A stretch of 64,000 nt of DNA, taken from positions 1,302,001 to 1,366,000 of the forward strand of contig CBDCVA010000002.1 in assembly GCA_965222935.1 (NCBI GenBank). The letters run 5' to 3'. This DNA is from CBDCVA01 sp965222935 [NCBI: Candidatus Latescibacterota bacterium] (GTDB lineage: Bacteria > Latescibacterota > CBDCVA01). Every line of letters starts with the position of its first letter. The first letter of the stretch is position 1. The position numbers and the translations under genes are program-made. Below the pieces are notes generated by a model. The model saw only the letters and a list, made by a program, of their open reading frames with translations, was not told the DNA's origin and ran no database searches. Of this stretch, positions 49,244 through 60,221 are shown one piece after another.

Positions 49244-50140
49244 ATGGATTCCATGAATACGGGTGTAGCGTCGGCTGGTGCAAACTGGCGGGAAGCCATA
49301 GGGCAGGAGCAACCTCTGCAAGTCGTAGGGACCATCAACGCATTGATGGCCCTTCTGGCAAAGCGCGCCGGCTATCGCGCCATCTATCTCTCGGGCTCCG
49401 GAGTGGCCAGTGCATCCTATGGATTCCCCGATCTGGGCATGACGACCTTGGACAATGTAGCAGACGATGCCCGCAGGATCACCGATGCCGTTGATCTTCC
49501 CTTGCTCGTCGACATCGACACAGGTTTTGGTGGCACAGCGTTCTCCATCGGCCGCACGACCGGCACCCTTGAGAAGATAGGCGCGGCAGCGGTTCACATC
49601 GAAGACCAGGTCATTCAAAAGCGCTGCGGCCACCGACCGGGAAAGAAAATCGTTCCCGCCCCGGAGATGTGCGACCGCATCAAAGCGGCAGTGGACGCCC
49701 GTTCCAATCCGGATTTCATGATTGTGGCCCGGACGGATGCCTTCGCTAGCGAAGGTCTGGGACCCGCCTTGGAACGGGCGGGAGCGTATGTGGAAGCTGG
49801 AGCTGATGCGATCTTCCCGGAAGCATTGCAAACGCTGGATCAATACAAAGCCTTCACGGAGGGATTTTCCATTCCGCCGGTACTGGCCAACCTCACGGAA
49901 TTCGGCGAAACGCCCTCATTTACGTTGGAGGAGATGCGCAGCGTTGGTGTGGCCATCGCCCTCTACCCGCTCACGGTGTTCCGTGTGATGAACCAAGCTG
50001 CCGAACGAGCCTACCAGACTCTTCGAAAAGAAGGGGATCAAAAATCCTTGATAAGCGCCATGCAGACGCGGGAAGCCTTGTACGACGTCCTGGATTACCA
50101 CAAGTATGAGGCGTGGGTAGACCGGCTTTACGAGGATTAG
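49244..50140 (+). CDS. prpB: 2-methylisocitrate lyase
   Basis: Splits 2-methylisocitrate into pyruvate and succinate, the last step of the methylcitrate cycle for propionate. 298 residues. The isocitrate-lyase superfamily signature KRCGH is at residues 126-130 with catalytic C128; VDIDTGFGG (D90, D92) binds Mg. MIVARTDAF and [11 protein letters not shown], the latter typical of PrpB, support this member over PEP mutase. Start at 49244 or 49253 (both ATG) is undecided. First gene of a prpB-prpC-prpD unit. Confidence 0.92.
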   Translation: MDSMNTGVASAGANWREAIGQEQPLQVVGTINALMALLAKRAGYRAIYLSGSGVASASYGFPDLGMTTLDNVADDARRITDAVDLPLLVDIDTGFGGTAFSIGRTTGTLEKIGAAAVHIEDQVIQKRCGHRPGKKIVPAPEMCDRIKAAVDARSNPDFMIVARTDAFASEGLGPALERAGAYVEAGADAIFPEALQTLDQYKAFTEGFSIPPVLANLTEFGETPSFTLEEMRSVGVAIALYPLTVFRVMNQAAERAYQTLRKEGDQKSLISAMQTREALYDVLDYHKYEAWVDRLYED

Positions 50141-50159
50141 GGGCACAGAGGGGAGAAAA

Positions 50160-51287
50160 ATGAGTGAAAAAGCGGAAACGAAGACCGCCATTGGCTTGCG
50201 CGGGATTAAAGCGGGCAACACTGCAATCTGCACGGTAGGAAAAGAAGGGCATGGCCTTCATTATCGCGGATATCCCATCGAGGAGCTCGCAAAGAAGAGC
50301 ACTTTCGAGGAAGTCTCGTACTTGCTCATTCAGGGCGAACTGCCAACGCCCATACAGCTTGATGGATGGAGCGCTCGGTTAAGGGAAAACCACCGATTGC
50401 CGGATGGGGTGAAGAGAGTCCTAGACACGTTTCCTGCCGAAGCACACCCGATGGACGTCCTGCGGACAGGCGTTTCCACCCTGGGAATCGTGGAACCCGA
50501 GGGGAGCGCAGAGGATGGAGAAACATCCGCTGTGCGCTTGCTAGGCACCCTGCCATCGATGTTGGGCTACTGGTACTTGGGCTCACGCGGGAAAGAGGTG
50601 CCGCTCGATGCCGAAGTGCCAAGTCATGCCGAATATGTCATGAGCATGTTAAAGGAAGGTGCGTCTTCTGATCTTGAACGTCGGATGATGAACAGCTCTC
50701 TCATTCTGTATGCTGAACACGAGTTCAATGCGTCAACGTTCACGGCCCGCGTCTGCGCTTCAACTTTGGCCGATTTCTATTCCTGCATGACTGGGGCCAT
50801 AGGTACGTTGAGCGGGCCACTGCATGGTGGAGCGAACGAACGTGCGATGGAGCTCATCAGCAACTTCGACGACGCCCAGGAAGCCGCTCGCGGAGTGCGG
50901 GACATGCTCGCCCGAAGGCAACTCATCATGGGGTTCGGCCACGGCGTCTATACGGTTGGTGATCCCAGAAACGGCATCATCAAGGCGTGGGCCCGCGAGC
51001 TATCGGAAGCGCGAGGTCGTATGAAGCTATTCGAAATTTCGGAAGCCATCGAAAAAGTGATGTGGGAAGAAAAGCGCTTGTTCCCTAATCTCGATTTCTA
51101 CTCGGCCACGGCTTATCATATGGCCGGAATCGAGACCCCTCTGTTCACCCCCATATTCGTCATCGGTCGAGCCAGCGGATGGGCCGCGCACGTCATGGAG
51201 CAGCGTGCGGATAACAGGTTGATACGCCCCCTAGCCCATTACACCGGGCCTGACGATCGGGAATACATCCCGATAGATGAACGTTGA
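50160..51287 (+). CDS. prpC: 2-methylcitrate synthase (citrate synthase family)
   Basis: Condenses propionyl-CoA with oxaloacetate. 375 residues, near the usual size of PrpC. Motifs: GLHYRGYPIEELA, NASTFTARVCASTL, LHGGANERAMEL and MGFGHGVYTVGDPRN, with the two catalytic histidines, and the aspartate in PNLDFYSATAYHMAGI. Short N-terminus and location 19 bases after prpB identify PrpC over GltA. A GAGGGGAGAAAA ribosome site precedes the ATG. Confidence 0.93.
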   Translation: MSEKAETKTAIGLRGIKAGNTAICTVGKEGHGLHYRGYPIEELAKKSTFEEVSYLLIQGELPTPIQLDGWSARLRENHRLPDGVKRVLDTFPAEAHPMDVLRTGVSTLGIVEPEGSAEDGETSAVRLLGTLPSMLGYWYLGSRGKEVPLDAEVPSHAEYVMSMLKEGASSDLERRMMNSSLILYAEHEFNASTFTARVCASTLADFYSCMTGAIGTLSGPLHGGANERAMELISNFDDAQEAARGVRDMLARRQLIMGFGHGVYTVGDPRNGIIKAWARELSEARGRMKLFEISEAIEKVMWEEKRLFPNLDFYSATAYHMAGIETPLFTPIFVIGRASGWAAHVMEQRADNRLIRPLAHYTGPDDREYIPIDER

Positions 51288-51322
51288 AACGTGCGCTGAC
51301 AGAACGGTCCTAAGGCAGAGAC

Positions 51323-52828
51323 ATGACAAGACACGAATCCCCTCTTAATGTGCGACAGCCTCCCGATCAGGAAATGGTGGACATCGCCCGTTACGTCCTC
51401 GATGGCCCGACAGAGTCGGACGAAGCTGATCACACAGCACGGCTCTGCCTCATGGACAGCATCGGCTGCGGCATCCTCGCTCTGAAGTTCACCGAATGTC
51501 GAAAAATGCTAGGGCCGGTCGTACCCGACACCATCGTCCCTCATGGCGCCCGCGTGCCCGGGACCCCTTTTCAACTAGACCCCATCACCGCTGCTTTCAA
51601 TATCGGCACGATGATCCGCTGGCTTGATTTCAATGACACGTGGCTCGCTGCCGAATGGGGACACCCTTCGGATAATCTGGGGGCGAACCTGGCCGTTGCA
51701 GATTGGATTTCACGCAGAAACGTCGCTTGCGGATCGGCGCCCCTTAAGATGAAAGATGTGCTGACTGCTATGATCAAAGCCCACGAAATTCAAGGCGTGA
51801 TGGCTTTGGAGAACAGCTTCAACCAGCGCGGACTCGATCACGTCATCCTCGTAAAGCTGGCAAGCACCGCCATTGCGGCAGGTATGCTCGCCTGCAGCGA
51901 AGAGCAAATCATCAATGCGATCTCGCACGTCTGGTGCGATCTCGGACCTTTGCGCACCTATCGTCATGCACCGAATACAGGCTCCCGAAAGAGCTGGGCT
52001 GCCGGTGATGCCACCAGTCGAGGCGTCTTTCTCGCGTTGCAAGCCGCTCGACGGGAAATAGGCTGCCCTACCGCCCTGACCGCTCCGAAATGGGGTTTCT
52101 ACGACCGAATCTGGGGAGGGGAGCCGTTCAAGTTCCAGCGTCCCTATGGAACCTATGTGATGGAAAATGTGCTGTTCAAGGTCTCCTATCCGGCAGAATT
52201 CCACGCACAAACTGCGGTAGAAGCGGCTGTCAAACTCCACCCTCAAGTCGCAGAACGACTGAGGGATATCGAGCGGGTCGAAATCACGACCCACGAGGCT
52301 GCAATGCGCATCATCGATAAAAGGGGGCCTCTACACAACCCCGCGGACCGCGACCACTGTCTCCAGTACATGACAGCCATCGGCCTCATCTATGGACACC
52401 TCACGGCTGTAGACTATGAAGGCGAGCGCGCTACGGATGCTCGAATCGACGCACTGAGGGAAAAAATGGGAGTTAGGGAGAATCCTCGGTTCACCGAAGA
52501 CTACCACGACCCGCTGAAGCGATCCATTGCCAACACGGTGCAGGTGTTCTTCATAGGGGGTTCTGAAACTGAAGCCGTTACGGTGGAATATCCCACCGGG
52601 CATCGACGGCGGCGCAAGGAAGCTATCCCACTGCTAGAGAATAAATTTGAGGAGAATATGGCAACGCGATTCCCTCGCTGCCATGTGCAGGAACTCACGG
52701 AACTTTTCAAGGATCAAAAACGCCTGGAGGATACGCCCGTTCACAGCTTTCTGAGTAAGCTACTGCCGAGTACCGACCACGAGTTCGACCCGCCTTCCGA
52801 GGTGAAGACGACTCCTCAAGTCAGGTAG
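51323..52828 (+). CDS. prpD: 2-methylcitrate dehydratase
   Basis: Dehydrates 2-methylcitrate to 2-methyl-cis-aconitate without an iron-sulfur cluster. 501 residues, similar to the usual 480-485. MmgE/PrpD family motifs: [68 protein letters not shown] and [10 protein letters not shown]. The aconitase-type AcnD is not in the operon, which suits PrpD. AAGG precedes the ATG, 35 bases after prpC. The set of three genes is complete for the cycle except for the aconitase-like step. Confidence 0.93.
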   Translation: MTRHESPLNVRQPPDQEMVDIARYVLDGPTESDEADHTARLCLMDSIGCGILALKFTECRKMLGPVVPDTIVPHGARVPGTPFQLDPITAAFNIGTMIRWLDFNDTWLAAEWGHPSDNLGANLAVADWISRRNVACGSAPLKMKDVLTAMIKAHEIQGVMALENSFNQRGLDHVILVKLASTAIAAGMLACSEEQIINAISHVWCDLGPLRTYRHAPNTGSRKSWAAGDATSRGVFLALQAARREIGCPTALTAPKWGFYDRIWGGEPFKFQRPYGTYVMENVLFKVSYPAEFHAQTAVEAAVKLHPQVAERLRDIERVEITTHEAAMRIIDKRGPLHNPADRDHCLQYMTAIGLIYGHLTAVDYEGERATDARIDALREKMGVRENPRFTEDYHDPLKRSIANTVQVFFIGGSETEAVTVEYPTGHRRRRKEAIPLLENKFEENMATRFPRCHVQELTELFKDQKRLEDTPVHSFLSKLLPSTDHEFDPPSEVKTTPQVR

Positions 52829-52840
52829 ACCCCGGAGCTG

Positions 52841-52855
52841 GTGGTCGCCGACCAC
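52841..52855 (+). terminator. Short hairpin after prpD
   Basis: GTGGTC (52841-52846) and GACCAC (52850-52855) pair over a 3-base loop, 12 bases past the prpD stop. No T-run. Weak candidate for the end of the prp transcript; the remaining bases up to the next gene show nothing else. Confidence 0.3.
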
Positions 52856-53075
52856 ACCAAGTGGCTATTGGCTCAGGTGAGTGGCCGTGGCGCCAGGCAG
52901 AAGCGCTGAACCAACACAGAGCCCGTCTGAGCCCCGCCGAGCATCCAGTCCCTGATCTATCGCCAGCCCCACAACGCGCTGGCGACGACGACGTTTACTG
53001 CGCGTAGGGCAGTAAAGCCTCCCGATGGTAGCTTGCGATCATCTTAGCATGGCATATCGGCGCGCTCTTCGGATA

Positions 53076-53507
53076 TCACGACCCTTGCGCTGCATTGGGA
53101 TGGAGGTTCGCGCCCGGCCACATGGTGTTGATTTCGCTGACATCCACCGTGATGCCGTCGGGGTCTTTCACCTTGAAGACGCGCTCCCGGAGATGATCGG
53201 GATCGACCGGCTGTTCGCCACCCACACCATCGGAAAAGATTTCGTACCCCATCTCCCGCAAGCGCCGGGCAGCCGCGGTGACGTCAGGAACGCCGACGCC
53301 GACGTGCAGGTAATCGAGCATCCCGGACACGTGCGGCCGACGCGCTTCGCCCTCGTGTTGAAACACGGCGAAGTTGTGATAGCCATCGGTGAGATCGTAG
53401 CGGATCCCCTGGTGCTTGGCCACCCGCAATCCCAAGCCATCACGCCAGAAGTGGATTGAACGGTCAAGGTCCGAAGCACGCACCCCGACGTGGACTAAGA
53501 TGCTCAT
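53076..53507 (-). CDS. VOC-family (glyoxalase-like) protein
   Basis: 143 residues from ATG 53507, which has GGAGGG upstream; the frame is open further upstream without a family match. First half: VHVGVRASDLDRSIHFWRDGLG with a likely metal histidine; second half: LDYLHVGVGVPDVTAAARRLRE and FKVKDPDGITVDVSEIN, with a glutamate ligand expected in the last. Closer to glyoxalase/methylmalonyl-CoA epimerase-like members than are the tandem pair at 25288-26141. Because it lies 250 bases from the prp operon, on the opposite strand, a link to propionyl-CoA metabolism is tempting but not supported by any motif I can point to. Confidence 0.82.
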   Translation of the reverse strand: MSILVHVGVRASDLDRSIHFWRDGLGLRVAKHQGIRYDLTDGYHNFAVFQHEGEARRPHVSGMLDYLHVGVGVPDVTAAARRLREMGYEIFSDGVGGEQPVDPDHLRERVFKVKDPDGITVDVSEINTMWPGANLHPNAAQGS

Positions 53508-53866
53508 GCTGAAACCCTCCCTCCTCGATGGACTAGGCCTCCCCGTCCTACTCCAGAAGGAGGCCCTGCGAGCCACCTCTGTCAATGCAATTTTACTGCG
53601 ATCTATGACGCCAACCGGAATCCGCCAGCGGGAAGAGGACCCCCTAGGGAGCAGGTCTGCCTCGCCCTCGGGGAACACCTATGATACCCACGGGAAGCTG
53701 GATTAGGCCCAGGGCCTCCTAGGCGGTACCTTCATCCTGACCCGAAAGGCGGCGCCTCCGTGGGCCTGACCCGCCGCGACGGCCAGGCCGCCTTGAGGGC
53801 CACAGGCGGCAAAAAATCCAAGCCCGTCTTGGGTTTTATCCACACTTCCGTCCGAAGGAGAGATCC
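53508..53866. other. Intergenic region with a 7-base hairpin
   Basis: 359 bases between divergent VOC and isomerase genes, expected to contain both promoters. GCCGCCT (53787-53793) pairs with AGGCGGC (53804-53810), followed by AAAAAA, so on the plus strand it is not a terminator. No coding signature. Confidence 0.5.
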
Positions 53867-54742
53867 ATGCGCGCGCCGATGAAATTCGCTTGTCTCCCTT
53901 ACATGATGGTCCCCCGGGGGGAGGTCACGATCCCCCGCTGGTGCGAGTTCGCCGCCGAGACCGGCCTCGACGGCCTAGACATCCTCGACACCTGGCTCAA
54001 CGACGGAGGCCAACGCTATTCGGCCTTCCTCGGTTCAGGCGCTCAAGCGGGCGCGCGGTGCTTTCAGCGACAGCGGATCGAGCAGGTGAAAGAGGGGTTA
54101 CGCGGCTCGGGGCTACCCGTTGCGACCCTGACCGTCCATAACAACCTCTACAGGACCACCGATGCCGAGCGGCGCGAGGAGTGCGACCGCTTCCGGCCCA
54201 TCGCCGATCTTGCGCGGGAGCTTGGCGCGGGCCGAATTCGCGTCGTGACGTCCGGATGGTCGTTTGGCGAGGGCAACCCGGAACCGCAGGACGCCATCTC
54301 GCACACGGTCGAGACGGTACGGCAACTGCTCGCGGCCTTCGATGATCTGCGGCTGATGCTGGAGAACCAAGCGGGGCTGACCTACCGGCGGGAGCACCTC
54401 GGCGCGATTCTCCAACAGGTGAACGATCCCCGCTTCGGCGCCAACATCGACAACCTCAACACCGTCGGCGCGGGCGAGGATCCCGAGGCTTTCATCCTGG
54501 ACCCCCGCATCGGCCCCAGGCTCATGTCCTTCCACTTCAACGATGGGCGTCGCACACCCGATGGCTGGGACACCGACCTCGCCGTGGGCGAGGGCGATCT
54601 GCCCCTGCGCGAGGTCTTCATGCTCCTGCGCAGAAGCATGTACCGCAATTGGATGAGCCTCTTTTACGCAGGGCATGACCTAGAGGGCGTCCGCCGCTCG
54701 GTCCAGTTCGCGATTGACCAGCGTGCCATGAGCGAGCCCTAG
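53867..54742 (+). CDS. Sugar phosphate isomerase/epimerase (TIM barrel)
   Basis: 291 residues of the xylose-isomerase-like TIM-barrel family. AAGGAGAG precedes the start. Strand motifs: FACLPYMMVPRG, LDGLDILDTWL, VATLTVHNNLY, RIRVVTSGWS, LRLMLENQAG (metal glutamate), FGANIDNLNTV (aspartate) and LMSFHFNDGR (histidine). The C-terminal WMSLFYAGHD is where a metal glutamate would be expected, but SLFYAG has none, which is unusual for an active isomerase. Monocistronic by appearance; a hairpin follows at 54769-54813. Confidence 0.8.
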   Translation: MRAPMKFACLPYMMVPRGEVTIPRWCEFAAETGLDGLDILDTWLNDGGQRYSAFLGSGAQAGARCFQRQRIEQVKEGLRGSGLPVATLTVHNNLYRTTDAERREECDRFRPIADLARELGAGRIRVVTSGWSFGEGNPEPQDAISHTVETVRQLLAAFDDLRLMLENQAGLTYRREHLGAILQQVNDPRFGANIDNLNTVGAGEDPEAFILDPRIGPRLMSFHFNDGRRTPDGWDTDLAVGEGDLPLREVFMLLRRSMYRNWMSLFYAGHDLEGVRRSVQFAIDQRAMSEP

Positions 54743-54768
54743 CCCGCCAAGCGACCGAAGTGAAAGAT

Positions 54769-54813
54769 GCCCCGGAGGACGGCCCCCAACCTCTAGAGAG
54801 CCGCCCCCGGGGC
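54769..54813. terminator. Hairpin between convergent isomerase and nrdJ
   Basis: GCCCCGG (54769-54775) pairs with CCGGGGC (54807-54813), and the inner bases ACGG and CCG can extend the stem. It is 26 bases after the isomerase stop and 80 bases past the nrdJ stop, thus a shared terminator candidate without T-run. Confidence 0.45.
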
Positions 54814-54893
54814 GTTGTCGGCATCCCTTCCGCCCGATGGAACGCCCGTCAGCACCTTCCGCTACAGTGGGCTTTTCGCGCCCCCCAGTGCTC

Positions 54894-57584
<2,691 letters not shown>

Positions 57585-57669
57585 TTTCTATCTCCCCATC
57601 TAACCTGGCTGGAAATGTTGTACTTGCAACGTTCCCACGCGTATTACGTGAACGTTTGAGTAGTAAGTA

Positions 57670-57688
57670 TTGTATACACTGTATACAA
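57670..57688. promoter_or_regulatory. 19-base palindrome upstream of nrdJ
   Basis: TTGTATACA, one central C, then TGTATACAA: a perfect 9-base inverted repeat, about 85 bases before the nrdJ start. It lies just downstream (in the nrdJ direction) of a TTGACA-like box (57702-57697), so a repressor binding here would block transcription. The binding protein is unknown. Confidence 0.55.
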
Positions 57689-57733
57689 CGCATGTGTGTC
57701 AAAATATCTCATGTCACTCGCCCTGTCAATATG

Positions 57734-57769
57734 TGGTGATATCTTGTGAATAACGCCACAACATCTTGT
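57734..57769 (-). promoter_or_regulatory. Two NrdR-box-like elements
   Basis: Compared with the NrdR consensus ACACWATATMTTGT, the sequence at 57756-57769 (CCACAACATCTTGT) matches 12 of 14 and the one at 57734-57747 has a perfect right half (ATATCTTGT, 9 of 9) with a degenerate left half. Their start-to-start distance is 22 bases, about two helical turns. NrdR is the usual repressor of ribonucleotide reductase genes, so control of nrdJ is plausible. They also lie only about 80 to 110 bases before the divergent epimerase. Confidence 0.45.
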
Positions 57770-57847
57770 ATGCCCGTGCTTTTCGAGCGTTTTCCACAAA
57801 GCCGGGCGTGATTTTTTTTCGCTGAGGCCGTATATTCGCAGACGTTC

Positions 57848-58780
57848 ATGAAAATCCTAGTCACGGGGGGCGCGGGGTTCGTCGGATCGCATGCGTGCGA
57901 GGCATACCTGCGCGCTGGACATACGGTCATCGCCGTCGATGATCTCTCCACCGGCGAGCGGACGAACGTGAACTCCGACACGCCTCTGCACGTCATGTCG
58001 GTGACCGACCCGGCCTTTGCGGAGCTGGTGGCGCGCGAGCGGCCCCGGGTCGTCAACCACCACGCGGCGCACTCCAGCGTGACCGCGTTCGTCGAAGACC
58101 CCGAGAACAAGCTCTGGACGGACGTCGCGGGGGCCTTGCGTGTTTACCAGGCCTGCGTCGCCGCCGGCGTCGAGAAAGTGATCCTGGCCTCCTCGGGCGG
58201 CGGGATCTACGGCGCAAACGACCCCCAGCCGACGCCCGAGACGACCACACCCGACCCCGCTACGCCCTATGGCATCTCCAAGCTCGCGGTGGAAGGTCTC
58301 TTGCGATTCTTCGCCCGGCAGCATGGCTTCGCCTACACGATCCTGCGCTACGCCAACGTCTACGGTCCCAGGCAGCGCGCGGGCCTGGAGGGCGGCGTCG
58401 TGGCCATCTTCGCCGAGTATCTGCGCCAGGGGCGCGCACCTACCCTCTTCGGCGCACGAGGCCGGGGCGACGCGGGCGGGATACGCGATTACGTCTACGC
58501 CGGGGATGTCGCCGAGGCAAACCTCCTGGTGCTGGGCAACGGCGATAGCGCCATGGTGAACATCGCGACGGGTACGGGCACGACGACGCGCGAGCTCTAC
58601 AACCTCATCGCCGAGCACTTCCCCGGCGCACCTCAGCCGATCGATGCGCCGCCGCGCGCGGGCGATATCCCCTCCAGCATCCTGGACCCGAGCCTCGCCG
58701 AGACCACGCTGGGCTGGCGACCTCGCACGACGCTCCGCGAGGGCATTGCCCGGACGGTCGCCCATTGTTCTAGGGGCTGA
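57848..58780 (+). CDS. NAD-dependent nucleotide-sugar epimerase/dehydratase (UDP-glucose 4-epimerase-like)
   Basis: 310-residue extended SDR. Motifs: VTGGAGFVGSHACEAY for NAD binding, HHAAHSSVTAFVEDP, the catalytic serine region ASSGGGIYG, and YGISKLAVE with the YxxxK pair. RYANVYGPRQ and FGARGRGDAGGIRDYVYAGDVAEA are usual for GalE-type enzymes and UDP-sugar epimerases. It overlaps the next epimerase by 1 base (TGATG). No ribosome site is visible before the ATG; a TATATT box 10-16 bases upstream hints at a leaderless transcript. Substrate (UDP-glucose, GDP-mannose or other) is uncertain. Confidence 0.87.
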   Translation: MKILVTGGAGFVGSHACEAYLRAGHTVIAVDDLSTGERTNVNSDTPLHVMSVTDPAFAELVARERPRVVNHHAAHSSVTAFVEDPENKLWTDVAGALRVYQACVAAGVEKVILASSGGGIYGANDPQPTPETTTPDPATPYGISKLAVEGLLRFFARQHGFAYTILRYANVYGPRQRAGLEGGVVAIFAEYLRQGRAPTLFGARGRGDAGGIRDYVYAGDVAEANLLVLGNGDSAMVNIATGTGTTTRELYNLIAEHFPGAPQPIDAPPRAGDIPSSILDPSLAETTLGWRPRTTLREGIARTVAHCSRG

Positions 58781-59745
58781 TGCCCACCCAAGACGGCGTC
58801 CTGGTCACCGGGGGCGCCGGGTTTTTGGGCTCCCATCTGGTCGACCGGCTCCTAGCGGAAGGCCGGCGTGTGGCGGTGCTCGACAGCTTCAACGAGAGCT
58901 ATGCGCCCCAGGAAAAGCGCGCCAATCTCGCAGATGCGCTAGCTCGTGGTTCCGTCCCATGCTTCGCCTGCGACGTACGCGATGCCGAGGCGATGGAGAA
59001 GGCGTTCGGGGCGTTTCGACCCTCGGCCGTCGTGCACATGGCCGCCATGCCAGGGGTCCGCGCGAGCGTCCGCGACCCCAGGCGCTGCCTCGAGACCAAC
59101 GTCGCTGGTCTTGCGCAGGTGCTCGAGGGGTGCCACCGTCACGAGGTGGCCAGAGTGGTATTCGCGTCGTCGTCATCCGTCTACGGCGCGGCAGCCAAAC
59201 TGCCGGTGGACGAGACCGCACCGACCGACAGGCCTCTATCTCCCTACGCGGTGAGCAAGCGCGCCGGCGAGCTCCTCTGCGAAACATGTCATCGGCTCCA
59301 TGGGATTGAGCTCGCTACCGCGCGGTTTTTCACGGCGTACGGGCCCAGGCAGCGGCCCGACATGGCGGTCCGCACCTTCGTCGAGAGGATGACGGCCGGC
59401 GAACCGGTTTCGCTCCTGGGCGATGGTTCCAGCTCCCGAGATTACACTTACGTGGACGACATCATCGACGGGGTCGTCCGCGCGCTCGACGCGGAGCACG
59501 CCTGCGAGACGTTCAACCTCGGCAGCGGGCGAGCGACGCAACTCGCCGATCTCGTCGCGGGCCTCGAACGCGTCCTGGGGATGCGCGCGAAAGTCGTCTG
59601 GCAGCCCCCCTCTCCCGCGGACCCGCCCCACACCCTGGCGGCGGTGGACAAGGCGCGGCGGCTTCTCGGCTACGAACCGCGGACGCTGCTCGACGAGGGC
59701 CTGGAGCGTTTCGCCTCTTGGTGGCGCGCCCATCGCCGGTCTTGA
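58780..59745 (+). CDS. NAD-dependent nucleotide-sugar epimerase (UDP-glucuronate 4-epimerase-like)
   Basis: 321 residues, extended SDR. VTGGAGFLGSHLVDRLLAEG, VHMAAMPGVRASVRDP, ASSSSVYG, SPYAVSKRAGELLC (YxxxK) and RFFTAYGPRQRPDMAVRTF are closest to UDP-glucuronate 4-epimerases, and SSSRDYTYVDDIIDG is typical of that group. Translationally coupled to the preceding epimerase, so the pair may act in sequence in surface polysaccharide or sugar nucleotide supply. No glycosyltransferase is next to them. Confidence 0.87.
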   Translation: MPTQDGVLVTGGAGFLGSHLVDRLLAEGRRVAVLDSFNESYAPQEKRANLADALARGSVPCFACDVRDAEAMEKAFGAFRPSAVVHMAAMPGVRASVRDPRRCLETNVAGLAQVLEGCHRHEVARVVFASSSSVYGAAAKLPVDETAPTDRPLSPYAVSKRAGELLCETCHRLHGIELATARFFTAYGPRQRPDMAVRTFVERMTAGEPVSLLGDGSSSRDYTYVDDIIDGVVRALDAEHACETFNLGSGRATQLADLVAGLERVLGMRAKVVWQPPSPADPPHTLAAVDKARRLLGYEPRTLLDEGLERFASWWRAHRRS

Positions 59746-60221
59746 CATGTTCGGTCCCGTTCGCCATCGTGCTTGTGTCGGAGACCTGTGGGTTCGCTCG
59801 CCATCCCGACCCCGTCGAAGGAGGAGCGAGCCACACTCCGACGAAGGGGGTGGTGTGCTCTGAGCTCCGAATCCCTCCGGGGCCAACAGTAGCGCTGGTC
59901 GCGCGGCCGATTGACCGGCCTGCCGCGTGACCTCAGCCCAGCGCTTCGGCCGGTCGCCTCTCCTCGGGAAGCTCTGCCCCGCTAGTGGGCGAGCGCATCC
60001 ACTAAAGCTCATATATGCGTGTCGGCGACCTTTCCTCCAGTCGGCCACCCGGAGCTCTTCGATGGTCCCTATGACCGTGGGCTTGCCAAAGGTACAAGAC
60101 CCTATATTACTGTACAAGAACACCTTACACCGATAGACTTCTGCTCCATTTGTGAGAAGTCGCGGCTAAACGCGATGTTGGAACCCAATATTGCGACGTG
60201 CCCTTGGATAGGAGGCGGATC
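59746..60221. other. Intergenic region containing a 66-base imperfect hairpin
   Basis: 476 bases, no gene seen. An extended stem-loop spans 59777-59842: GTCGGAG with CTCCGAC, TGTGG with CCACA and TCGCTC with GAGCGA, separated by a small bulge and internal loop, around a 24-base loop. It lies 31 bases after the epimerase stop and could be a terminator or mRNA 3' end. The right part, upstream of the next gene, is AT-richer and may contain its promoter. Confidence 0.5.

Noticed and set aside
48974-49843. Long minus-strand open frame opposite prpB
   Set aside because: Low-complexity, arginine-rich shadow of the well-supported prpB gene.
57671-57702. Possible nrdJ -35/-10 pair (TTGACA with TATACA)
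   Set aside because: The spacing is 11 or 20 bases for the two TATACA copies, neither suitable for a standard promoter, so only the palindrome is reported.
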